Shown here: piece after piece, positions 1 to 8,050 of the stretch | How positions within the stretch are numbered: the first letter of the stretch is position 1 | Layout: each line of letters opens with the position of its first letter | Assembly: GCF_900589395.1 (NCBI RefSeq) | Contig: NZ_UUIS01000008.1 | Span: 113,469-177,468 of the forward strand | Source of the DNA: Pseudomonas viridiflava | GTDB lineage: Bacteria > Pseudomonadota > Gammaproteobacteria > Pseudomonadales > Pseudomonadaceae | Length of the DNA: 64,000 bases | Direction: 5' to 3' | Made by a program: the position numbers and the translations under genes | The notes under the pieces: model-generated | What the model was told of the DNA's origin: nothing | Seen by the model: the letters and a program-made list of their open reading frames with translations, nothing else | Databases searched by the model: none

Positions 1-618
1 AAACTGCGTGAAGACCTGCAGGACGAACTGCGCCAGCTGCATCGCCGGCTGGGCATCACCATCGTCTACGTGACCCACGACCAGGAAGAAGCCATGCGCC
101 TGAGCCAGCGCATCGCGATTTTCAGCCACGGCAAGATCGTCGGCCTGGGCAGCGGTTACGACCTGTACCAGAACCCGCCGAATGCGTTCGTTGCCTCGTT
201 CCTGGGCAACTCCAACTTCCTGCGCCTCAAGGCCCAGGGCAATGCGGTGGCAACGTTCGAGGGCCAGCCCTTGTCGATCCGCCTTACCCCGGGCCTGACC
301 ACCGACCAGGACGTGCTGCTGATGGTGCGCCCGGAAAAGGCCCAGGCCCTGAGCGTCGCCCAGGCCGCCAGCACACCCCTGGCCGAAGGCTGGAACGAAG
401 TCACCGCCAAGGTCACCGAAGTGCTGTTTCTCGGCGAGAGCCAGACCTGCGCGGTGGTCACCGGCAGCGGCACGGCCATGACCGTCAAGGCCCTGTCGGC
501 CACCGGCATGCCGATGGCCGCCGGCGACACGGTCAAAGTGCGCTGGGCCACGGCCGACGCCTGCATCTACACCGAATGGGCCGACGGCGACCTGAACAAG
601 GCTGCCGGCGCACATTGA
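1..618 (+). CDS. ABC transporter ATP-binding protein, 5' end cut by the window
   Basis: Only the C-terminal part is present; the reading frame is open from base 1, so Walker A, the signature and Walker B lie outside the window. The visible H-loop (VTHDQEEAMRLSQRIAIF) follows immediately after a short helix typical of the end of the nucleotide-binding domain. After about residue 70 comes a TOBE-type regulatory domain, with the FLGNSNF and VRPEKA motifs characteristic of the polyamine/iron/maltose (PotA/MalK-like) class. It would energise import of a small solute through a binding-protein-dependent transporter whose other genes must lie upstream. An ATG inside the H-loop gives a 182-aa open frame but is not a real start. 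Confidence 0.9.
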   Translation, partial: KLREDLQDELRQLHRRLGITIVYVTHDQEEAMRLSQRIAIFSHGKIVGLGSGYDLYQNPPNAFVASFLGNSNFLRLKAQGNAVATFEGQPLSIRLTPGLTTDQDVLLMVRPEKAQALSVAQAASTPLAEGWNEVTAKVTEVLFLGESQTCAVVTGSGTAMTVKALSATGMPMAAGDTVKVRWATADACIYTEWADGDLNKAAGAH

Positions 619-654
619 TCAGCCCAGCTTGCAAACCCCTTGTGAGAGAGGCCT

Positions 655-718
655 GTTCGCGACCGTTGGTCGCGAACGCCACGACACGTCACCTTGTGGG
701 AGGCGGCTTGCCGGCGAT
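655..718. repeat. REP pair after the ABC ATPase gene
   Basis: Bases 655-664 and 668-677 are perfect inverted arms (GTTCGCGACC / GGTCGCGAAC) around a 3-base loop, the core of the GGAGCGACC-type Pseudomonas REP. A second REP of another class (TGTGGGAGGCGGCTTGCC) follows at about 695-718. The pair lies between convergent genes and may also end transcription. Confidence 0.75.
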
Positions 719-761
719 TGCAGCCGCACAGACGCCGCAGCCGGTCGTGCAGGGCCGCGCT

Positions 762-1946
762 TCAGGAAGGCGTGGCCACCGCTGCCGTGCGGCTTGCCAT
801 GCTCGGTAGCATCACGCTGAGCAATCCCACCAAGGCCATGCCCGCGCCCACCCACAAGGGTGCGCGCAGGCCATAGCCGGCCTCGATGACACTGCCACCG
901 GCCCAACTGCCCAGCGCCAGCCCCGCGGTAATCACCGAGGTGTGCAAGGTGTTCACCAGGGCGCTGGGCTCGGCGGCTTTCATCACCCGCGCCACCATCG
1001 CCGGATTCAGCGCCACGCCGGTCAGCCCCAAGGCAATGAAGCAACCCAGGCTCAGCCAGTGATGCGCGCCGGACAAGGCAAACCCGGCCAGCGCCAGCAC
1101 CATCACGGCCAGCCCCACGCGCAGGGCCATGAAGGTGTGGCTGTCGGCAATCCGCCCGATCAGCATGTTGCCCACCAGGTTGGCCACGCCATACAACGCC
1201 AGCAATGGCGCCACACTCCCAGGGGCGATGCCGACTTCCTGGATCAGGATCGGCGTGCAATAGCTGAAGGCGGCAAAGGTTGCGCCAATGATCAAGCCAC
1301 TGGTGACATAGGCCGCCCACAGGCTGCGGCTCTTCAAGGCCGCCCATTGGCGGGCCAGGGCCGGCTCGCTGCCGGCCTTGCCAGCCGGCAGGCGAGTGGC
1401 TGCCAGCACAGTGCACACCAGCGCCAGCCCTACCACCAGCCAGGCACTGGCGCGCCAGCCGTAATGATGCTCGACCCAGGCGGTCATCGGCACACCGGCC
1501 ACCGGCGACAGCATCAACCCGGCCAGCACCACCGAGATCGCCCGGCCACGGTCCTGCGCCGCCACAAGCCCTGCACACAGGGTCATGCACAAGCCGATAC
1601 AGGCCGCACTCGACACGCCCATGATGATGCGCGCCAGTGCCAGCACCGTGTACGTCGGCGCGACGGCCGCCAGCACACTGGCGACGACATACACCGCCAA
1701 CAGCCCGACCAGCGCGCGCTGGTTGCTGATGCCACGCGACAACAGCAGCACCGTCACCGGCGGACCACCCAAGGCCATGCCCAGGGCATAGAACGCAATC
1801 AGGTTGCCCACCTGCGCCAGGCTCACCGAAAAGGCCTGGGCCAGGGCCGGCATCATGCCAGCGACCATGAACTCGGCGGTGACCAGAGAAAAGATCGTCA
1901 GGCCCAGCAAGTAGACGGTCGGCGGCAGTTTGGAGCGGTCAGTCAT
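762..1946 (-). CDS. MFS transporter, DHA1/AraJ-like exporter
   Basis: A 394-aa, 12-helix major facilitator. The N terminus (TIFSLVTAEFMVAGMMPALA) is the standard first helix of DHA1 drug/sugar/arabinose-efflux proteins of the AraJ/YdhP group, which export small hydrophilic or toxic compounds by proton antiport in the inner membrane. The conserved loop 2-3 region and Gly-rich helix 5 (LMLSPVAGVPMTAWV) are visible. It is divergent from a LysR gene 231 bp away, which is the likely regulator. The substrate cannot be read from sequence. Length fits the family. Confidence 0.88.
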   Translation of the reverse strand: MTDRSKLPPTVYLLGLTIFSLVTAEFMVAGMMPALAQAFSVSLAQVGNLIAFYALGMALGGPPVTVLLLSRGISNQRALVGLLAVYVVASVLAAVAPTYTVLALARIIMGVSSAACIGLCMTLCAGLVAAQDRGRAISVVLAGLMLSPVAGVPMTAWVEHHYGWRASAWLVVGLALVCTVLAATRLPAGKAGSEPALARQWAALKSRSLWAAYVTSGLIIGATFAAFSYCTPILIQEVGIAPGSVAPLLALYGVANLVGNMLIGRIADSHTFMALRVGLAVMVLALAGFALSGAHHWLSLGCFIALGLTGVALNPAMVARVMKAAEPSALVNTLHTSVITAGLALGSWAGGSVIEAGYGLRAPLWVGAGMALVGLLSVMLPSMASRTAAVATPS

Positions 1947-2047
1947 GAGGATCTCAGGCAGAAAAACGGTCGGACACCCTAAGGATTGTTGAGCACTCGG
2001 TCAAATATTCATTGCAGATTGTTACCGAACGGCAGGCACTGCGCCAC

Positions 2048-2073
2048 CTGTGGGAGGCGGCTTGCCGGCGATG
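2048..2073 (+). repeat. single REP element in the MFS-lysR divergent region
   Basis: CTGTGGGAGGCGGCTTGCC followed by GGCGAT, the same REP class as at about 695-718 and in the array at 26.4-26.8 kb. It sits between two divergent promoters, an unusual place for a REP. Confidence 0.7.
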
Positions 2074-2177
2074 GCTGTGGCACAGACAGTGGCCGGCATC
2101 TGGCCACCCGCCCAGGCACACGGCACAATAAACCCCGGCCTGGCCAATCCTGGCGGCCCGCCTCGCAAGGTCCACTC

Positions 2178-3044
2178 GTGTCACTCAAAGCCCTCCGCTC
2201 TCTGGTTGCCATCGCCCGGCACGGCAACTTCGTCAAGGCCGCCGACAGCCTGAGCCTGACCCCCTCGGCCATCAGCCTGCAGATCAAGGCGCTGGAAGAC
2301 GAACTGCGTGTCAGCCTGTTCGACCGTACTCGCCGGCAGGTCACGCTGACCGAGGCCGGCCGGTTGGCACTGGCGCAGGCTGAAATTATCCTGGCGCAAT
2401 ACGATGACCTCGCCCACCAACTGTACTCGGGCCCCGGCCTCAGCGGCCGAATCCGCATCGGCGCGATCCAGACCGCCCTGGCCGGCCGCCTGCCCGAGGC
2501 CCTGGTGTGGATCAAGAACCACCACCCCAGGCTGCACATCAGCGTGGTGTCGGGCATGTCATCGGAACTGGCCAGGCGCGTGCAGGACGGCGAGCTGGAC
2601 GCGGCCATCACCACCGAGCCGGTCAGGCCGTTTCCACCAAGCCTGAGTGTGACGCCGCTTTACCATGATCGTTTCTGGGCCGTGGCCGCTCCTCATTTGC
2701 AGGGCCAGAGCCTGGTCAGGCTGCTGAGCACCCAGCCTTTTCTACGCTTCGACAAGCGCGCCTGGGCCGGCCGGGTCATCGAGCAAGAACTCAACCGGAT
2801 GGGCATCCGCGTCACCGAGGCCATGGAACTGGACAGCCAGGAAGCCCTGTCACGCATGGCCTCGCGCGGGCTGGGGGTGGCGGTGGTGCCGCTGTCGGAC
2901 GACGATCTTGCAACCCTCGAATGCGTGACCCTGCTGCCTTTTGGCGAGCCGCAACTGATTCGTCGCGTGGTGCTGCTGGAACATGACAAAAGCAGCCGGC
3001 AGCACCTGACCGGCGTACTGGCCAAGGCCTTGAGCAACCCTTGA
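2178..3044 (+). CDS. LysR-family transcriptional regulator
   Basis: A 288-aa LTTR. The N-terminal winged HTH (residues about 1-60, AIARHGNFVKAADSLSLTPS) is followed by the usual linker helix and a periplasmic-binding-like effector domain (about 90-285). I chose the GTG start at 2178 because AAGG lies 8 bases upstream and it begins the family-typical SLKALRSLVAIAR; the open frame extends upstream to 1986 but that part is not LTTR-like. It is divergent from the MFS gene and upstream of an aminotransferase-permease pair, so it could control either. Effector unknown. Confidence 0.9.
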   Translation: MSLKALRSLVAIARHGNFVKAADSLSLTPSAISLQIKALEDELRVSLFDRTRRQVTLTEAGRLALAQAEIILAQYDDLAHQLYSGPGLSGRIRIGAIQTALAGRLPEALVWIKNHHPRLHISVVSGMSSELARRVQDGELDAAITTEPVRPFPPSLSVTPLYHDRFWAVAAPHLQGQSLVRLLSTQPFLRFDKRAWAGRVIEQELNRMGIRVTEAMELDSQEALSRMASRGLGVAVVPLSDDDLATLECVTLLPFGEPQLIRRVVLLEHDKSSRQHLTGVLAKALSNP

Positions 3045-3134
3045 GTTTTTCTCAACCCTCACGTTAAAACATTCCGTTTTTATTCAATCAAGGCGTTGGT
3101 TACTGTGTCGGTACTTCCAGACAAGGTCCTTGTG

Positions 3135-4301
3135 ATGAGCCTCACCCTTCCCGCTCCGTCCCCCATCCTGGCCATGGCCAGACGCGCCGCCGAACTTAAG
3201 GCGGCCGGCCACGCCATCATTGACCTGACTCTGGGCGAGCCCGATTTCACTCCACCGGCCCATGTGCTCGCTGCGGCCCATGCCGCACTGGACAACCGCA
3301 AACTCGGCTATTCGCCGGCCAACGGCCTCCCGGAACTGCGCCAGGCCATTGTGCAGGCTTTCGAGCGCAACTCTGGCGTGCATTACGATATCAACCAGAT
3401 CGCGGTCGGCTGCGGCGCCAAGCAGATCATCTTCAACGCCTTCCTGGCCTCGATTCAGGCCGGCGACGAGGTCATCATTCCAGCGCCTTATTGGGCCTCC
3501 TACCCCGACATGGTCCGCGCCTGTGGCGGGGTGCCGGTCATCGTGCCTTGTAGCCTCGAACAAGGCTTTCGCCTGCAGCCCGCACACCTGCAAGCCGCCA
3601 TCAGCGAGCGCACGCGCTGGCTGATCATCAATGCCCCCGGCAACCCGAGCGGCGTGACCTACAGCACTCAGGACCTTGAAGCACTGGGCCAGGTGCTGCT
3701 CCGGCATCCGCAGGTGATGATCCTGTCGGATGACATCTATGCTCACATCCACTTCGCTGCTGATGGCCAGCCGGTGCGTACGTTGCTGACGGCCATGCCA
3801 GCACTCAAGTCGCGCATCCTGACCGTGGACGGCGTGTCCAAGGCCTATGCCATGACCGGCTGGCGTGTGGGCTGGGGCGCCGGTCCCCAATCCTTGATTG
3901 ACCGTATCAACGCGGTGCAGTCGCAGAACTGCACCCAGACCTCGAGCCTGAGCCAAATGGCCGCCGCCGCTGCGCTGAATGGACCGCAACAGTGCCTGCA
4001 GGAACGCAATGCGGTGTACCGCGACCGCCGTGATGCGGCGCTGGCGATTCTGCAGACAGCGCCGGGCCTGGTAGTCAACAAGCCCGACGGTGCCTTTTAT
4101 CTGCTGCCCACACTGACCGGCACAGTGCGCGATGGCGATGCCGCAGCCGATGCGCTGTTGCACGAGCACGGCGTGGCGGTGGTGCCGGGCTCGGCCTTTG
4201 GCGTCACCGAGGCCCTGCGTTTGTCATTTGCCACCGACAAGGCGCAACTGGTCGAAGGCTGCCGGCGCATCGTCGACTACCTCGGGAAGGCCCGTCCATG
4301 A
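3135..4301 (+). CDS. PLP-dependent aminotransferase, class I/II
   Basis: A 388-aa fold-type I aminotransferase of the AspC-like group. The PLP-binding features are visible: NAPGNPSG, the Asp of SDDIYAHI that pairs with the pyridine N, the Schiff-base lysine in SKAYAMTGWRVGW, and the C-terminal carboxylate-binding Arg in LRLSF. It would transaminate an amino acid with a 2-oxo acid in the cytoplasm; the specific amino acid is not evident. The ATG at 3135 is preferred over the upstream in-frame GTG at 3096 because AAGG is placed 8 bases before it and the homologous protein begins there. It overlaps the next gene by ATGA, so it is translationally coupled to a permease. Confidence 0.9.
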   Translation: MSLTLPAPSPILAMARRAAELKAAGHAIIDLTLGEPDFTPPAHVLAAAHAALDNRKLGYSPANGLPELRQAIVQAFERNSGVHYDINQIAVGCGAKQIIFNAFLASIQAGDEVIIPAPYWASYPDMVRACGGVPVIVPCSLEQGFRLQPAHLQAAISERTRWLIINAPGNPSGVTYSTQDLEALGQVLLRHPQVMILSDDIYAHIHFAADGQPVRTLLTAMPALKSRILTVDGVSKAYAMTGWRVGWGAGPQSLIDRINAVQSQNCTQTSSLSQMAAAAALNGPQQCLQERNAVYRDRRDAALAILQTAPGLVVNKPDGAFYLLPTLTGTVRDGDAAADALLHEHGVAVVPGSAFGVTEALRLSFATDKAQLVEGCRRIVDYLGKARP

Positions 4302-5218
4302 TTGCGCTGGTATTGACCACGCTGTGCCCGATCATCCTGTTGATCGCTCTGGGGGTCGTGATCAAGGCCCGAGCCTTCGTGGCTGACAGCTTCTGGCCCG
4401 GCGCCGAGCGCATCGGCTATTACATCCTGCTGCCATCTTTGTTCTTCTACAGCCTGTCTACGGCCAACCTCTCGCAGGTGCCAATCAACGACATGGCCTG
4501 GGTGCTGCTGGCCTCGACGCTGGGCAGCGCCGCGCTGCTGTATGCCTTTCGGGGGCGCATGGCCGAGCAAGGGGCGGCATTCACCTCGGTGTTCCAGGGC
4601 GGCATCCGCTTCAACAATTTTATCGGGGTCACCGTCGCCGCCGGGTTGTTCGGCAGCTCGGGCGTGGCCATGGCGGCGGTGGCCAACGCGATCATCGTGC
4701 CCACCGTCAACATTCTGTGCGTGCTGGTATTTGCCCGCTGCACCCCGACCCACCAGGCGCTGGGCTCGGTGCTGCGCTCGCTCTTCACCAACCCGTTGCT
4801 GGTGTCGTGCCTGCTGGGCGTGCTGGCCAGGATCAGCGGCCTGACCCTGCCGGCCTGGCTGTCGCCGATGCTCGCGTCACTGGGCAGCGCCGCCCTGCCC
4901 ATGGGTCTGTTGTGCGTGGGCGCGGCCCTGAGCCTGGGCTCGCTGCGCCTGCACCTGCGCCCTATTGCCTGTGCGTCGGTGATCAAGTTTTTGGTCATGC
5001 CGACGGCGGCCTACCTGCTGTGCCGCAGCGCCGGGTTTGGCGGTCAGGCGGCTGCGGTGGCGGTGATCTTCCAGGCCTTGCCGACCGCCTCATCGTCCTA
5101 TGTCATGGCTCGGCAAATGGGCGGCGACGCCTTGCTGATGGCCAATATCATTGCCGCCCAGACCGTGGCGGCAGCCGTGATCCTGCCGGTGGCGATGGGG
5201 CTGGCGCTGACGCTCTAG
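4298..5218 (+). CDS. AEC-family (auxin efflux carrier-like) permease
   Basis: A 306-aa hydrophobic protein with about ten membrane segments and the AEC layout of two five-helix halves, including FFYSLSTANL and RFNNFIGVTVA. Bacterial members move malonate, malate, amino or hydroxy acids. Its ATG overlaps the stop of the aminotransferase (ATGA) and GGAAGG lies just upstream, so the two form an operon. The pairing suggests that it moves the substrate or the oxo-acid product of the aminotransferase, which is an inference from context. Confidence 0.87.
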   Translation: MIALVLTTLCPIILLIALGVVIKARAFVADSFWPGAERIGYYILLPSLFFYSLSTANLSQVPINDMAWVLLASTLGSAALLYAFRGRMAEQGAAFTSVFQGGIRFNNFIGVTVAAGLFGSSGVAMAAVANAIIVPTVNILCVLVFARCTPTHQALGSVLRSLFTNPLLVSCLLGVLARISGLTLPAWLSPMLASLGSAALPMGLLCVGAALSLGSLRLHLRPIACASVIKFLVMPTAAYLLCRSAGFGGQAAAVAVIFQALPTASSSYVMARQMGGDALLMANIIAAQTVAAAVILPVAMGLALTL

Positions 5219-5236
5219 ACCCGGCTTGCCCAAGCC

Positions 5237-6541
5237 TCAGGCCGGCTGCGCACCCGACGTGGCCACCGCTGCCACCTTGGCCGGCTGGATCGACAGCACC
5301 AGCAAGGCCGCAATCAGGCACAGCAGTCCGGCCACGAAAAACGCCGGCAGGTAGGTGGCGAATGTCGTGCGTGTCCAGCCGGCGCCATAGGCCGCAAAGG
5401 CTGCGCCCAACTGGTGCCCGGCAAAGATCCAGCCGAACACCACGTTGGCCTGCTGCGGCCCGAAGCGCTGGGCGGTGAGCTTGACCGTCGGCGGCACAGT
5501 GGCGATCCAGTCCAGGCCGTACAGCAAGGCAAAAATCGACAGGCCGAACAAGGTGAAGTCCGAGAACGGCAACAGCATCAGCGCGATGCCGCGCAGGCCG
5601 TAGTACCAGAACAGCAGCCAGCGATTGTCGAAGCGGTCCGACAGCCAGCCGGAGCCCACCGTGCCGATGAAATCGAAGATCCCCATCATCGCCAGCACGC
5701 CGGCGGCGGTGGTCAGGGCAATGCCGTAGTCGCCGCACAGGCTGACGAAGTGGGTCTGGATCAGGCCGTTGGTGCTGGCCCCGCAAATGAAGAAGGTCAG
5801 GAACAGCACCCAGAACGTCCAGCTCGAACTGACCTGAACCAACACCTTGAGCGGTGTCACCAGGAGTTGCGCCATGCCTTGGGTGCGCGGCACAGGCGGT
5901 TCGACCTGGTCACCACCGTAGGCCGCCAGATCAAGGTCGGCGGGGTGATTACGCATCAGCAGCCCGACCAGCAGCGCCACCAGGGCAATGGCCGCGCACA
6001 CGTAGCCCAGCGCCATGCGCCAGCCGTAGGCTTCGGTCAGCGCCGCCATTACCGGCATGAATACCAATTGGCCGGTGGCCGAGCTGGCCGCCAGCAGCCC
6101 AAGCGCCAACCCGCGACGCTGGCTAAACCACCGCGTGGCCACCGTGGCGCCCAGTACCATGGCGGTCAGCCCGGTGCCAAAGCCGACCAGCAGCCCCCAG
6201 CACAGCACCAGTTGCCAGAACCGGGTCATGAACAGTGACAGGCCCAGCCCGGTAGCGACGATGGCCAGCGCCACCAGCATCACCCGGCGTACGCCGTAGT
6301 AGTTCATGAACACCGCCGCAAACGGCCCGATCAGCCCGAACAACGCAAAGCGCAGCGCCAGGGCGGCGGAAATGTCGGCGGTGTCCCAGCCGAACTCGGT
6401 GCGCAGCGGTGTGATCAGCACGCCGGGCGCGCCAATGGCCCCGGCCATGACCAGCATGGTCAGGAAGGTCACCGCCAGGGCGACCCAACTGTAGTGCACC
6501 TGGCGACGTGCCAGCGAACGGGCCACAACTGTGGAGATCAT
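5237..6541 (-). CDS. MFS transporter, probable MarR-controlled
   Basis: A 434-aa, 12-helix MFS protein of the monocarboxylate/oxalate-formate type (GVLITPLRTEFGWD in helix 1, QRRGLALGLLAASSATG in helix 5). The ATG at 6541 has AGGT about 7 bases upstream and begins at a plausible N terminus; an upstream in-frame start at 6583 adds a non-family leader. A perfect 18-bp palindrome at 6606-6623 lies 65 bp upstream and matches sites at the marR promoter, so this gene probably belongs to the MarR regulon. It follows marR on the same strand with a 96-bp gap. Substrate unknown; an aromatic acid is possible given the AroQ-like neighbour. Confidence 0.88.
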   Translation of the reverse strand: MISTVVARSLARRQVHYSWVALAVTFLTMLVMAGAIGAPGVLITPLRTEFGWDTADISAALALRFALFGLIGPFAAVFMNYYGVRRVMLVALAIVATGLGLSLFMTRFWQLVLCWGLLVGFGTGLTAMVLGATVATRWFSQRRGLALGLLAASSATGQLVFMPVMAALTEAYGWRMALGYVCAAIALVALLVGLLMRNHPADLDLAAYGGDQVEPPVPRTQGMAQLLVTPLKVLVQVSSSWTFWVLFLTFFICGASTNGLIQTHFVSLCGDYGIALTTAAGVLAMMGIFDFIGTVGSGWLSDRFDNRWLLFWYYGLRGIALMLLPFSDFTLFGLSIFALLYGLDWIATVPPTVKLTAQRFGPQQANVVFGWIFAGHQLGAAFAAYGAGWTRTTFATYLPAFFVAGLLCLIAALLVLSIQPAKVAAVATSGAQPA

Positions 6542-6605
6542 CGGGCACCTGCCTGTCTGACGAGGGTTAGGTTCATGGCACATTCCTGTTTATGCAGCGG
6601 TTACT

Positions 6606-6623
6606 CATGTGCAATTGCACATG
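6606..6623. promoter_or_regulatory. MarR operator 1 (perfect palindrome)
   Basis: CATGTGCAATTGCACATG is a perfect 18-bp dyad located between marR and the MFS start. Two degenerate copies at 7073-7088 and 7118-7133 lie upstream of marR, which is the usual pattern for a MarR repressor that controls itself and an exporter. Confidence 0.7.
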
Positions 6624-6637
6624 TAAGCGCAAAAAAA

Positions 6638-7060
6638 TCAGCCCACCACCGTGGCCTGCAACGACTCGCGCAAGGCGGCGGCCTGCTCGGCGCCCACCAG
6701 CGCTTCGTATTCCTGCTGCGCCGCCAGCCAGAAAGGCCTGGCCTCGGTCACGCTGGCCAGGCCCTGGTCAGACAGCGACAGCCTGAGCGCCGAACGCGCC
6801 CCTTCGGCGCGGCTATGGATCAAGCCCTCGACCTGCAAGGGTTTGAGCGCCCTGACCAGCGTGGTGCGCTCCATGACCATCGCCTCGGCCAGCTCGGCAA
6901 TGGCGATGCCGGGGTGCTTCTTGACCAGCACCAGAATCGAGAACTGCGAGATCGACAGGTTCGCCGCGGCCAGGTGCCGGTCGTACAACCGGGTCAGGAA
7001 ACGGGCGTTACGCCTGACGGCATGGCAATGACAGAGGCTGGGGCCGAGAGCAGTATTCAT
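6638..7060 (-). CDS. MarR-family transcriptional regulator
   Basis: About 140 aa. It has the winged HTH of MarR proteins: LSISQFSILVLVKKHPGIAI, the recognition region AMVMERTTLVRALKPL, and the wing basic segment ending SALRLSLSDQG. Such dimeric repressors release DNA on binding phenolic ligands. The start is uncertain: ATG codons at 7060, 7069 and 7072 and a TTG at 7090 are in frame with no clear Shine-Dalgarno sequence. I give 7060 because the family-like sequence starts there. Operator 7073-7088 lies right at this start region, so autoregulation is very likely. Confidence 0.85.
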   Translation of the reverse strand: MNTALGPSLCHCHAVRRNARFLTRLYDRHLAAANLSISQFSILVLVKKHPGIAIAELAEAMVMERTTLVRALKPLQVEGLIHSRAEGARSALRLSLSDQGLASVTEARPFWLAAQQEYEALVGAEQAAALRESLQATVVG

Positions 7061-7072
7061 GTGGGCCATCAT

Positions 7073-7133
7073 ATGTGCAATTACACACAAGTCAACACAA
7101 TCCTCTGCGAACGCCGGACGTGCAATTGTGCAT
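7073..7133. promoter_or_regulatory. MarR operators 2 and 3
   Basis: ATGTGCAATTACACAC (7073-7088) matches operator 1 at 14 of 16 positions, and ACGTGCAATTGTGCAT (7118-7133) at 13 of 16. Both lie in the divergent region between marR and the chorismate-mutase-like gene, so one repressor could control both directions. Confidence 0.6.
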
Positions 7134-7191
7134 ATCTGTCGTGCTAGTGTGGCCAGCGATCGTCTGTCACAAAATCAAAGGAGTCCACCGC

Positions 7192-7494
7192 ATGGAAGTG
7201 CAATGCCGATCCATTGAAGAAGTTCGCCAACACATCGACCGCCTGGACCGTGAGATCGTCACGCTGCTGGCCCGGCGCGGACGATTCGTCAGCCAGGCCG
7301 CCGCCTTCAAGAGCACCGCGCAAGATGTCCGGGCGCCGGCGCGGGTCGAGCAGGTCATTGCCAGGGTCAACGCCCTGGCAGACGAGGTCGGTGGTAATCG
7401 GCAGGTGGTGGAACAGGTCTACCGCGCCATGATCAGCGCCTTTATCGAGGCCGAGCTGGCCGAGCACCAGGCAATGACAGCCAACCGCGCCTGA
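7192..7494 (+). CDS. Small AroQ-class chorismate mutase / isochorismate pyruvate-lyase-like protein
   Basis: A 100-aa all-helical protein of the AroQ fold. It shows the N-terminal signature of helix 1 (IDRLDREIVTLLARRGRFV), a lysine at the position after AAAFK, and a C-terminal helix pair. Stand-alone members either convert chorismate to prephenate or, like PchB, split isochorismate to salicylate plus pyruvate; sequence alone does not decide. The ATG at 7192 follows AAAGGAG with good spacing; an upstream GTG frame is not family-like. It lies 48 bp before the OsmC gene on the same strand and downstream of two MarR operators. Salicylate-type ligands are classic MarR effectors, which would make a feedback loop, but that is inference. 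Confidence 0.8.
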   Translation: MEVQCRSIEEVRQHIDRLDREIVTLLARRGRFVSQAAAFKSTAQDVRAPARVEQVIARVNALADEVGGNRQVVEQVYRAMISAFIEAELAEHQAMTANRA

Positions 7495-7542
7495 CAAGGC
7501 TCTGCCCGCAGGCAAGACAAGACCCCCATACAGAGGCCGACA

Positions 7543-8025
7543 ATGACTGACAAACACCATCACTATCAGGTCCAGGTGGTCTGGACCGGCAACCAGGGCA
7601 CCGGCACCGCGTCCTATCGTGGCTACAGCCGGGCGCACGCCATCAAGGCTACCGGCAAGCCTGAAATCGAGGGTTCCTCCGACCCGGCCTTTCGCGGCGA
7701 CCCGGCGCGCTGGAACCCTGAAGAACTGTTGGTAGCGTCGTTGTCGGCCTGCCACAAGCTCTGGTACCTGGGCCTGTGCGCCGAGGCCGGAGTCAATGTC
7801 CTGGCTTATGAGGACAACGCCCAGGGAAGCATGATCGAGCAGGCTGACGGCGCCGGGCAGTTCACCTCGGTGGTGCTCAGGCCCAGGGTGACACTGGCGG
7901 CAGGGTCCGATCTGGACAAGGCCCGCATGCTACAGGCCACGGCGCATGAGAAATGCTTCATTGCCCGCTCGATGAATTTTCCGGTCAGCCATGAGCCTGA
8001 GCTGTTGCTTGAGGCGCACCTGTGA
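7543..8025 (+). CDS. OsmC-family peroxide-reducing protein
   Basis: A 160-aa OsmC/Ohr fold protein. The two redox cysteines are present in SLSACHKLWYL and AHEKCFIARS, the spacing expected for the OsmC branch (CHKLW) that reduces organic hydroperoxides with thiol donors in the cytoplasm. It lies 48 bp after the AroQ-like gene and is probably co-transcribed with it under MarR control, which would resemble OhrR/Ohr logic. Length is slightly above that of classical OsmC (about 143 aa). Confidence 0.88.
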   Translation: MTDKHHHYQVQVVWTGNQGTGTASYRGYSRAHAIKATGKPEIEGSSDPAFRGDPARWNPEELLVASLSACHKLWYLGLCAEAGVNVLAYEDNAQGSMIEQADGAGQFTSVVLRPRVTLAAGSDLDKARMLQATAHEKCFIARSMNFPVSHEPELLLEAHL

Positions 8026-8050
8026 TCGGCGGCATTCGCGACCGTCGCTC

